In this document: positions 6,411 to 11,611 of the stretch, in pieces
Numbering within the stretch: position 1 is the stretch's first letter
How the letters are laid out: every line of letters begins with the position of its first letter
Assembly: GCA_023131705.1 (NCBI GenBank)
Contig: JAGLZG010000222.1
Coordinates: 1-11,611, forward strand
Source: Nanobdellota archaeon
GTDB lineage: Archaea > Nanobdellota > Nanobdellia > Woesearchaeales > B3-WOES
Direction of reading: 5' to 3'
Length of the DNA: 11,611 bases
The notes under the pieces: generated by a model
The model's database searches: none
Seen by the model: only the letters and a program-made list of their open reading frames with translations
Told to the model about the DNA's origin: nothing
Program-made: the position numbers and the translations under genes

Positions 6411-6421
6411 ATTTATGGTTT

Positions 6422-7120
6422 TCAACCCCTCACCAAGACTTCCTCAAAACAACCCTTAATACTTTCCTTCATATCCTCAAGTTCCACTTTTTTATATATT
6501 TCAGTCCCCTTAAATTTATTATCAATCATATCCCTGCTTGACCTGAAATTCTGCAAAACATACCTTTTGCTTCCTTTTAACAACTCTGCAATTTCCATAA
6601 CTTCCTTTTTTCCAACTAGACCAGGAACAACAGTTGTTCTAAACTCATAATCAATTCCAGAGTTCCTAATTAAATCAATAGACTCCTTTATCCTGTTAAT
6701 ATCAACCTTTACATTAACAACCTTTTCATAATCACCCAAGCTTGTTTTTACATCCATAGCAATATAATCAACTATTTTCTCATTAATAATCCTTCTGAGA
6801 ATATCAGGATTATTTCCATTAGTATCAAGCTTTACTAATAATCCCCTGTCCTTAATCTTTTTTATAAACTCAGGTAAATCTTTGTAAATACAAGGCTCTC
6901 CTCCGGTTATGCACACCCCATCCAGCCATTTTTTTCTTTCATCAAGATGCTTAAACAATTCTTCTTCTTTAATAGTCTTAATCTCATTAAACCTCAACAC
7001 CAAATCAGGATTATGGCAAAAACCGCATCTGAAATCACACCCACCTACAAAGATAACAGAAACAGTATATGGTGAAAAATCAATAAGAGATGTCTTTTGC
7101 AAACCTTTAATGATGACCAT
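6422..7120 (-). CDS. nrdG: Anaerobic ribonucleoside-triphosphate reductase-activating protein (radical SAM)
   Basis: Uses S-adenosylmethionine and a [4Fe-4S] cluster to place the glycyl radical on NrdD. The 232-aa protein has the radical-SAM cysteine motif C28-x3-C32-x2-C35 (GGCDFRCGFCHNPDL), the glycine-rich SAM contact TGGEP, and the later KLDTNG and DYIAMDVKT segments typical of the anaerobic-RNR and pyruvate-formate-lyase activase group. Neighbouring nrdD identifies its target. Its ATG has a GGAG Shine-Dalgarno that begins at the TAG stop of the preceding redoxin gene, so it is the last gene of the nrdD operon. It needs an Fe-S cluster, which the adjacent isc genes could supply. Confidence 0.93.
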   Translation of the reverse strand: MVIIKGLQKTSLIDFSPYTVSVIFVGGCDFRCGFCHNPDLVLRFNEIKTIKEEELFKHLDERKKWLDGVCITGGEPCIYKDLPEFIKKIKDRGLLVKLDTNGNNPDILRRIINEKIVDYIAMDVKTSLGDYEKVVNVKVDINRIKESIDLIRNSGIDYEFRTTVVPGLVGKKEVMEIAELLKGSKRYVLQNFRSSRDMIDNKFKGTEIYKKVELEDMKESIKGCFEEVLVRG

Positions 7121-7129
7121 TTTATTCTC

Positions 7130-7375
7130 CTAAATTAATTGTTTATTCTCAACAACTTTCTTAACTTCATCAATGGTCTTTGCCCTGCTAACTACTTCGT
7201 CTCCTTCTAAAAACAAAACAGCAGGTACACCTGCAACTTCGTATTTCCTTGCTTCTTCAAGACCTTCAGGAGTAGTTGCATCAATAAAATCCCCCTCTAT
7301 TTTTATAGTTTTTAAAAATTCCTTTATCTTAGGGCAATTAGGGCACATAGGTGTAAAAAATAATTTATATCTCAT
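7130..7375 (-). CDS. Thioredoxin/glutaredoxin-like protein, probable electron donor for NrdD
   Basis: An 81-aa single-domain thioredoxin fold. It has an N-terminal strand, the active-site C11-P-N-C14 (FTPMCPNCPKIKEFL), and the cis-proline loop GVPAV (P51). It starts inside the nrdD stop (ATGA overlap) and is followed after 9 nt by nrdG, so it is embedded in the class III RNR operon. Some class III reductases, such as those of methanogens and Thermotoga, take electrons from a redoxin rather than formate. This position makes the protein the likely NrdH-type reductant. A thioredoxin or ferredoxin-disulfide reductase to recycle it is not visible in the window. Confidence 0.85.
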   Translation of the reverse strand: MRYKLFFTPMCPNCPKIKEFLKTIKIEGDFIDATTPEGLEEARKYEVAGVPAVLFLEGDEVVSRAKTIDEVKKVVENKQLI

Positions 7376-9654
7376 TTTGTAACTACCTTCTTAACAATTG
7401 ATTTTTCAAGGCTTTGCTGAATCTTGCTCTTAAATTCACTGGCTAAACTTCTTTTTTCACTAAATTCCTTTCTAAACTTGAACTCCTCTCTTTTCCCTTT
7501 ATTCCATTGTTTTATTGGTCTGTAATAGCCTACTATCCTGCTGTAAACCTCTGTCTCTTCCCCGCATTCAGGGCATTTATACACCTCTCCACTAATATAG
7601 CCATGTTTTTTGCAAATTGAAAATGTAGGTGATATTGAAAAATAAGGTAATCTTGTGTTATATGCAATCTTCTTTACCAATCTTTTACATGCTTCTCCAC
7701 TCTGCATCTTCTCTCCTAAAAATGTGTGGAATATTGTTCCGCCTGTATATAATGGCTGTATCTTATTTTGATGCTCTATTGCTTCAATCGCATCATCAGT
7801 ATAATCAACAGGAAGCTGTGTTGAGTTTGTTAAAAATGGCTCATCCTTACCAGATGTAATGATATCCTTTCCATATATCTCTTTGTCTAGTCTTGCAAAC
7901 CTGTAGGATGTGCTTTCAGCAGGAGTTGCCTCCAAATTATAGAGGTTTCTTGTCTCTACCTGAAAACCTTTCAATTTTTCCCTCATGAAATTCATTGTTT
8001 CAACTGTAAATTCACTTCCTTCTTTGCTCCCAATACCTTTGCCTAAAAAATTAAGGCAGCATTCATGCATTCCGCACAATCCAATTGTGCTGAAATGATT
8101 ACTGAATGTACCTAAGTATCTTTTTGTAAAAGGCATTAAACCATTTTTAAGATTTCTCTCAACAACCTCTCTCTTTATCTCCAAGCTCTCTTTTGCAAGC
8201 TCCATATAATAGCCAAGCTTTTCAAAAAATTCTTCTTTGTTTTTGCTTTCATAACCAAATCTGTTCATATTGATTGTTACAACACCAATGCTTCCAGTGC
8301 TGTCACCAGGACCCCACATGCTTCCAGGCCTGTTCATAAGTTCAGTTTGGTTAAGATTTAATCTGCAGCACATTGCCCTGATACTGCTTGAATCCAAATT
8401 ACTTCCAATATAATTCTGAAAATAAGGCATGCCGTATTTTGAAGTTAACTCAAACAACAGATTTGCGTTTTTACTGTCCCAGTTAAAATCCTTTGTTAGG
8501 TTGTAGGTAGGTATTGGAAATGAAAATATCCTTCCATTTGCATCTCCTTCAAGCATGGTTTCTAAAAATGCATTGTTTACCATATCCATCTCTTTTTGGC
8601 AATCACTATACTTAAAATCCATTTCTTTACCGCCAACTATCGCCTTATCATCTTTTATATCCTCTGGAACTGTCCAGTCAAAAGTAAGATTCGAAAAAGG
8701 ATATTGCGATCCCCATCTTGATGGAATATTCAAGCTAAAGACCAGTTGCTGAAGACATTGCTTTACCTCTTTATAACCCATCTTGTCTGTTTTAATAAAA
8801 GGTGCAAGCAGGGTATCCACAGAACTAAAAGCCTGTGCTCCGGCAAACTCCATCTGCAGGCATCCAATATAATTAACCATCTGGTGAACAACAGTGCTCA
8901 TGTGTTTTGCAGGCTTGCAGTCAACTTTATTAGGAACACCGCCAAAACCCATTAATAATAAATTCTTTAGAGACCATCCTGCGCAATAGCCAATAACACC
9001 GCAGTTTAAATCATGGATATGGATATCTCCTTTTTTATGAGCCTTGGCAATGATAGGTGTGTACATCTCATTTAGATTATAAGCCTTCATAACCTCTCCT
9101 GCTGTATATAATAAAAGCCCGGAAAAAGAAAAAGACTCATTGCTGTTTTCCTTTACTTTCCAGTCAAGCTTGTTCAAATAATTTCCAATTGTGTTTTGAA
9201 CATCGATAAAAGCATCTTTTTTCTCTCTTAGTTTTTTATGCTGCTCCCTGTATAGTATATAAGCCTTGGCAGTATCGGCATAGCCTTCATCAATTAAAAC
9301 CCTTTCAATAAAATCCTGAACATCTTCTACACTGGGGATTTCATCATAAAACTCATTTTTAATGATAATAGCAACTTTCTCGCTCAATCCTTCTGCAATG
9401 CCCCTGTCATTTCCTCCAACACTCTTGGCAGCATTAAAAATAGCCTTTGTTATTTTCTCAAAATCAAAATCAACAATTCTTCCATCCCTTTTTTTAATCT
9501 TAGAAATAAAATCATTACCTTCAATCTTTTCATATGTTGTAAATCTTTTATTACAACTAAGGCACTCTCTCCTTCTTCTGTTAGTTAAAGCATCATTACT
9601 CGGTCTTTTATCAACAACCTTTGTTTTTTCAGAATTACAATAAGGACATTTCAT
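7372..9654 (-). CDS. nrdD: Class III (anaerobic) ribonucleoside-triphosphate reductase fused to an N-terminal NrdR module
   Basis: Makes dNTPs from NTPs with a glycyl radical. From ATG 9654 (760 aa), residues 1-43 are an NrdR zinc ribbon: C3, C6, C31 and C34, with the DNA-contact stretch NRRRRECLSC and RFTTYE at the same positions as in bacterial NrdR. Residues about 48-140 are an ATP-cone (KIKKRDGR). The rest is the catalytic barrel: IHDL and C224 near a finger loop, CC at 429-430 (RAMCCRLNL) holding the thiyl cysteine, the C-terminal zinc site (C681, C694, C697), and the radical glycine G709 in YSRIVGYYRP, 51 residues from the end. GTG 9663 is in frame but lies in the GGTGAT Shine-Dalgarno. 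It is first in an operon with the redoxin and nrdG. Confidence 0.95.
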   Translation of the reverse strand: MKCPYCNSEKTKVVDKRPSNDALTNRRRRECLSCNKRFTTYEKIEGNDFISKIKKRDGRIVDFDFEKITKAIFNAAKSVGGNDRGIAEGLSEKVAIIIKNEFYDEIPSVEDVQDFIERVLIDEGYADTAKAYILYREQHKKLREKKDAFIDVQNTIGNYLNKLDWKVKENSNESFSFSGLLLYTAGEVMKAYNLNEMYTPIIAKAHKKGDIHIHDLNCGVIGYCAGWSLKNLLLMGFGGVPNKVDCKPAKHMSTVVHQMVNYIGCLQMEFAGAQAFSSVDTLLAPFIKTDKMGYKEVKQCLQQLVFSLNIPSRWGSQYPFSNLTFDWTVPEDIKDDKAIVGGKEMDFKYSDCQKEMDMVNNAFLETMLEGDANGRIFSFPIPTYNLTKDFNWDSKNANLLFELTSKYGMPYFQNYIGSNLDSSSIRAMCCRLNLNQTELMNRPGSMWGPGDSTGSIGVVTINMNRFGYESKNKEEFFEKLGYYMELAKESLEIKREVVERNLKNGLMPFTKRYLGTFSNHFSTIGLCGMHECCLNFLGKGIGSKEGSEFTVETMNFMREKLKGFQVETRNLYNLEATPAESTSYRFARLDKEIYGKDIITSGKDEPFLTNSTQLPVDYTDDAIEAIEHQNKIQPLYTGGTIFHTFLGEKMQSGEACKRLVKKIAYNTRLPYFSISPTFSICKKHGYISGEVYKCPECGEETEVYSRIVGYYRPIKQWNKGKREEFKFRKEFSEKRSLASEFKSKIQQSLEKSIVKKVVTK

Positions 9655-9700
9655 TTGTATCACCGATAAATATTAGTAAATATAACTTATATTTAAATAT
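9655..9700 (-). promoter_or_regulatory. nrdD promoter and start-deciding Shine-Dalgarno
   Basis: On the minus strand a TATA box, ATATTTAAAT (9700-9691), predicts transcription starting near 9668, a leader of about 14 nt. GGTGAT (9664-9659) matches the archaeal 16S 3' end. It leaves 5 nt between GGTGA and ATG 9654, the same spacing as at ppsA. The in-frame GTG at 9663 is inside this ribosome-binding site. Confidence 0.6.
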
Positions 9701-9719
9701 ATGTTACAACTAAAAAATA

Positions 9720-9735
9720 ACACAATATATTGTGG
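9720..9735. promoter_or_regulatory. NrdR box 1 (candidate)
   Basis: ACACAATATATTGTGG contains the perfect 14-bp palindrome CACAATATATTGTG (9721-9734). It matches the bacterial NrdR-box consensus as I recall it (ACACWATATATWGTGT) at 15 of 16 positions. It is centred 33 bp upstream of the proposed nrdD TATA box. If the ATATAT inside it serves as the TATA box instead, a bound protein would occlude it directly. Confidence 0.7.
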
Positions 9736-9749
9736 TATATAACTAACAA

Positions 9750-9765
9750 ATACTATATATTGTGG
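9750..9765. promoter_or_regulatory. NrdR box 2 (candidate)
   Basis: ATACTATATATTGTGG matches the same recalled consensus at 14 of 16 positions. It shares ATATATTGTGGT exactly with box 1 (9755-9766 and 9725-9736). The centre-to-centre distance of 30 bp is close to three helical turns, which resembles the tandem spacing of NrdR boxes in bacteria. Confidence 0.65.
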
Positions 9766-9766
9766 T

Positions 9767-9922
9767 CAAAATATAAAGCATACAAAACAAAAAAGAACAC
9801 AAAATAATACTAAATACAAGATGTATTTAAATATTTATTAATTCAAAAATATATTATAAAAAGTATATAAAGTAAATATCATAATAACAAAATATTTAAA
9901 CAAAACAAGATTATATTTCATT
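9767..9922 (+). promoter_or_regulatory. AT-rich intergenic stretch with the promoter of the 9923 winged-helix gene
   Basis: This stretch is nearly pure A/T with no ORF. The plus-strand TATTTAAA (9893-9900) is centred about 27 bp before ATG 9923. There is no Shine-Dalgarno, so a leaderless mRNA is likely. The divergent nrdD promoter with its two NrdR-like boxes lies just to the left, so a protein bound there could also affect this gene. Confidence 0.5.
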
Positions 9923-10240
9923 ATGCCAAGAGGAAGACCTGCAAAAAGCAAGATAAGAAACAGCATAATTGAGATTCTTTACTTTATGAAAAAAGGCTAT
10001 GGTTATGAAATCTACAAAGCCTATGTTGATATCTTTCCAAAAGCCACAATGAGATCTATCTACTATCACCTTAAAAAAGGCCTGGCTTTAGAAGAATTTG
10101 AAATAGAAAAAATATCAAAAGAAAAAGGAAACTACAGCTGGGGAAGTGATGTAGAAAAAGTTTATTACAAGCTTGGAAAAAACGCCAATCCAAGAGGAGA
10201 AGCAAGAGTAAGAAACTACTTTAAGAAGAAAGAAAATTAA
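9923..10240 (+). CDS. Winged-helix DNA-binding protein, DPANN type
   Basis: A 105-aa basic protein. It begins with PRGRPAKSK, which resembles an AT-hook or basic arm (RGRP), followed by a PadR-like winged helix: SIIEILYFMKKGYGYEIYKAYVDIF, the recognition helix ATMRSIYYHLKKGLAL, and a wing around EIEKISKEKGNYSWG. The C-terminal KNANPRGEARVRNYFKKK is basic. I associate proteins of this pattern with Woesearchaeota and Pacearchaeota genomes, annotated as hypothetical or PadR-like. The target and effector are unknown. It is divergent from nrdD and probably leaderless. Its wing segment EIEKISKEK resembles EIEKIPKEK in the 85-aa protein at 10595, so the two may be distant paralogues. Confidence 0.8.
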   Translation: MPRGRPAKSKIRNSIIEILYFMKKGYGYEIYKAYVDIFPKATMRSIYYHLKKGLALEEFEIEKISKEKGNYSWGSDVEKVYYKLGKNANPRGEARVRNYFKKKEN

Positions 10241-10270
10241 ATTCTTATTATGATTTTTAAGTAGATAACA

Positions 10271-10301
10271 CTATTGATAAGAATAAAACTCTTATTAATA
10301 G
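10271..10301 (+). terminator. Stem-loop downstream of the 9923 gene (possible termination or 3'-end signal)
   Basis: CTATTGATAAG (10271-10281) pairs with CTTATTAATAG (10291-10301): 11 bp with one G-U in RNA and a 9-nt loop. It lies 30 nt after the stop codon. T-runs nearby (10254-10258, 10318-10322) could act as the U-tract terminator used in archaea. The role is a guess. Confidence 0.35.
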
Positions 10302-10314
10302 TAATTAGTTTCAA

Positions 10315-10366
10315 TAATTTTTAGGGGCTTATAAAAAATAGAAGGGGGCTTTGGCTTAACTTAAAG
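10315..10366. repeat. Left arm of nested inverted repeats bounding the divergent locus
   Basis: TAATTTTTAGGGGC (10315-10328) is the exact reverse complement of 10915-10928. GGGGCTTTGGC (10345-10355) is the exact reverse complement of 10865-10875, and both flanks continue to match apart from one extra G. TTAACTTAAAG (10356-10366) recurs in direct orientation at 10884-10894. The arm lies just past the 3' end of the 51-aa gene. Confidence 0.75.
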
Positions 10367-10385
10367 AATATTATAATTTATTTAC

Positions 10386-10541
10386 CTATTTCACCCATTT
10401 AAAAACAGGTCTCTTTTTCTTCAACAAAATAATGCATAAATCTCCTCTGCCTGCACCATACATTGTTAAATCTTTCATTCTTTCAAGACTTTTACAGTCT
10501 TTGTATATCTCTTCTAGCTTATTTCTCTCTTTTTTATTCAT
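10386..10541 (-). CDS. Small basic protein, 51 aa, unrecognised
   Basis: An uninterrupted 51-codon minus-strand frame from ATG 10541 to TAG 10386. I recognise no family. The N-terminal half is charged and helix-like (NKKERNKLEEIYKDCKSLERM), followed by a glycine turn (MYGAGRGD), a short hydrophobic stretch (LCIILL) and a basic tail (KKKRPVFKWVK). It has no clear signal peptide or full-length membrane helix. Support for it being real comes from its promoter: the ATG lies exactly opposite the ATG of the divergent winged-helix gene around a symmetric TATA box. A toxin-antitoxin or other regulator-effector pair is possible but unproven. It could still be a chance frame. Confidence 0.5.
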   Translation of the reverse strand: MNKKERNKLEEIYKDCKSLERMKDLTMYGAGRGDLCIILLKKKRPVFKWVK

Positions 10542-10598
10542 CAGTGCTTAGTAGAACTGAACTTATATATAAAGGTTACTATTAATATGCACTGATGA
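10538..10598. promoter_or_regulatory. Symmetric bidirectional promoter/operator
   Basis: The palindromic TATA box TTATATATAA (10563-10572) is at the centre. The perfect 10-bp inverted repeat TCATCAGTGC (10538-10547) and GCACTGATGA (10589-10598) flanks it and contains both start codons. The two ATG A residues, 10541 (minus) and 10595 (plus), are each 27 bp from the dyad centre at 10568, a leaderless-promoter distance. The repeats would overlay both transcription starts, an ideal position for a dimeric autoregulator. Confidence 0.7.
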
Positions 10599-10852
10599 GA
10601 AGAAATAATGATGAAATCAGGATAAACATCCTGAAAATATTAAGGAAAAAGCCAGTAGATTCCTATTTCAAGTTAGCTGGACTTGTAAAAACAGGCTTCA
10701 GGACAGTAAAAAGCAATTCTGAGGCATTACAAAAATATAAGCAAATCGAAATAGAAAAAATCCCCAAAGAAAAAAGCCCATCTAAAAAAGAATCATTCAG
10801 ACTGTCAATAACAGATGAAGGTATAAGATTTCTTGAAAAAATAAAAGGGTAA
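10595..10852 (+). CDS. Small winged-helix DNA-binding protein, 85 aa
   Basis: A compact winged-helix protein. The first helix is DEIRINILKILRKK, a middle helix and turn follow (YFKLAGLVKTGFRTVKSNSEAL), and a basic wing (EIEKIPKEKSPSKKESFRLS) leads to a final helix (TDEGIRFLEKIKG) as in MarR/PadR-like folds. No effector domain is visible. The ATG lies inside an inverted repeat shared with the divergent 51-aa gene, so it probably represses both promoters. There is no Shine-Dalgarno; a TATA box 27 bp upstream suggests a leaderless mRNA. The gene runs out into the right inverted-repeat arm. The target and signal are unknown. Confidence 0.75.
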   Translation: MRRNNDEIRINILKILRKKPVDSYFKLAGLVKTGFRTVKSNSEALQKYKQIEIEKIPKEKSPSKKESFRLSITDEGIRFLEKIKG

Positions 10853-10864
10853 ACATAATATAAC

Positions 10865-10928
10865 GCCAAAGCCCCTTGCTTCTTTAACTTAAAGTACCGC
10901 TGACGCTCTGTAACGCCCCTAAAAATTA
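10865..10928. repeat. Right arm of nested inverted repeats bounding the divergent locus
   Basis: It holds GCCAAAGCCCC (10865-10875), the hairpin-prone CTTTAACTTAAAG (10882-10894) and GCCCCTAAAAATTA (10915-10928), complementary to the left arm in nested order. The spacer between the motifs is longer than on the left (39 against 16 bases) and richer in G/C than the surroundings. It starts 13 nt past the stop of the 85-aa gene. Confidence 0.75.
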
Positions 10929-11045
10929 CTCTGCGGTCGCAGGTTTACCCAACTTCGTATGGGAAAAGAACTTAACAATCTATCAATCATCACTTAATCT
11001 TCTTAAAATATCAGAAATCAAAAGGATTTCCGAGTACCATCAAAA
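10929..11045. other. Convergent intergenic remainder with two short hairpins
   Basis: CTGCG (10931-10935) pairs with CGCAG (10938-10942), and CCCAAC (10948-10953) pairs with GT-TGGG (10957-10963, one bulged A) around a TTC loop. No ORF is visible. These lie between the ends of two convergent genes and could be 3'-end signals or part of the repeat element. Confidence 0.4.
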
Positions 11046-11611
11046 TCATTTCACCTTCTTAAAGAACCCAATCAAAGCAAAAGCCTCTCGTTTTGTTAAA
11101 AAGCATTTTCCAATGACTCTTTTCCATACTATTTTCTGTGTCTGCTTTTTCTCTTTTGTTGCAAATTCCATCTTGTTAAGCCTTTTATTAACAATTCCAA
11201 GCAAAATCTCTTTGTCTTTTGCACTTGCAAAATTTATATGGCTCAGGGAATCTTCTTTTGAATTTTTAAACAATTCATAAAACAATATTGCGCACGCATG
11301 GCTTATATTCAATGTAGGATACTTTCTGGAACCTGGAATCGAAACAACAAAATCAGAATCAAGTATTTGTTTATTGCTCAACCCATTGCCTTCTGGTCCT
11401 ATAACCAGGCCAATCTTCTTATTATCAGCGCCTTTTATTTTTTCTGCAAGCTGTTCTGGTGTTAAAGCGCTTCTTGGAATATTATAATCTGTTCCAAGTT
11501 TCGCAGTAGTTGCAACAACACAATCAAACTTAGGAATATTCTTTACAACCTTTGCTTTTTTAAGAATCTCCTGAGCATGCTTTGCCCTGTTTCTTGCTGT
11601 CTGGCTTAGAT
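11046..11611 (-). CDS. trmJ: TrmJ-like tRNA (cytidine-2'-O)-methyltransferase, N-terminus beyond window edge
   Basis: SPOUT-fold enzyme that 2'-O-methylates a tRNA nucleotide, position 32 for TrmJ. The frame stays open to the window edge; 187 residues are visible. Family motifs are VVATTAKLGTDY near the visible N-terminus, the SAM-knot motif LVIGPEGNGLSN, and motif 3 IPGSRKYPTLNISHACAILFYEL. The C-terminal helical extension (RVIGKCFLTKREAFALIGFFKK) is characteristic of TrmJ rather than TrmH or RlmB. A TTG at 11381 could be misread as a start, but it encodes the Leu of GPEGNGL and lies mid-domain. The gene converges with the 85-aa winged-helix gene. No truncation or frameshift is seen in the visible part. 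Confidence 0.88.
   Translation of the reverse strand, partial: LSQTARNRAKHAQEILKKAKVVKNIPKFDCVVATTAKLGTDYNIPRSALTPEQLAEKIKGADNKKIGLVIGPEGNGLSNKQILDSDFVVSIPGSRKYPTLNISHACAILFYELFKNSKEDSLSHINFASAKDKEILLGIVNKRLNKMEFATKEKKQTQKIVWKRVIGKCFLTKREAFALIGFFKKVK

Noticed and set aside
7372..9663. NrdD starting at GTG 9663
   Set aside because: The GTG is part of the GGTGAT ribosome-binding site. ATG 9654 has the right spacing and gives the exact NrdR N-terminus.
10663..10869. 68-aa minus-strand frame
   Set aside because: Antisense to the 85-aa winged-helix gene, with no promoter of its own and a composition typical of a shadow frame.
11046..11381. Complete 111-aa gene starting at TTG 11381
   Set aside because: The frame continues upstream to the window edge with clear TrmJ motifs. 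The TTG encodes the Leu of the GPEGNGL motif, not a start.

Overview
The window is strongly AT-rich and looks archaeal, probably from an anaerobic, fermentative DPANN lineage (Woesearchaeota/Pacearchaeota-like). The lineage is an inference. It rests on TATA boxes about 25-28 bp upstream of start codons (leaderless mRNAs), GGTGA/AGGAGG Shine-Dalgarno sites on leadered or internal operon genes, an archaeal-type phosphoenolpyruvate synthase, an oxygen-sensitive class III ribonucleotide reductase, and small winged-helix proteins of a type I associate with DPANN genomes.

Layout. 1-197 (-): 5' end of an L-isoaspartyl protein methyltransferase, cut by the window edge. 240-472: a non-coding block of strong hairpins between 10-bp direct repeats. 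548-2944 (+): PEP synthase. 2945-9654 (-): a long co-oriented block. In transcription order it reads nrdD (with a complete NrdR-like N-terminus), a small thioredoxin/glutaredoxin-like protein, nrdG, an ArsR-type regulator, iscS, iscU, a DUF5661-like protein, a D-2-hydroxyacid (probably D-lactate) dehydrogenase, and a DUF1858 CxxC protein. 9655-9922: the nrdD control region, with two NrdR-box-like palindromes. 9923-10240 (+): a winged-helix protein. 10315-10928: a small locus flanked by nested inverted repeats. It holds a 51-aa protein and an 85-aa winged-helix protein transcribed divergently from one symmetric TATA box. 11046-11611 (-): a TrmJ-like tRNA 2'-O-methyltransferase, open at the window edge.

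How the genes fit together. NrdD, the redoxin and NrdG form a self-contained anaerobic dNTP-synthesis operon: enzyme, probable reductant and radical activase. The Isc genes supply Fe-S clusters, which NrdG needs, and sit behind a cysteine-containing ArsR-type regulator whose start codon is the centre of a large dyad. PEP synthase and the lactate dehydrogenase both act on pyruvate and are transcribed towards each other.

The most notable feature is nrdD. Its product carries an entire NrdR repressor module (zinc ribbon plus ATP-cone), and its own promoter region carries two good matches to the bacterial NrdR box, 30 bp apart. This suggests a ribonucleotide reductase that represses its own gene. 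The second candidate for something undescribed is the inverted-repeat-bounded divergent locus at 10315-10928.
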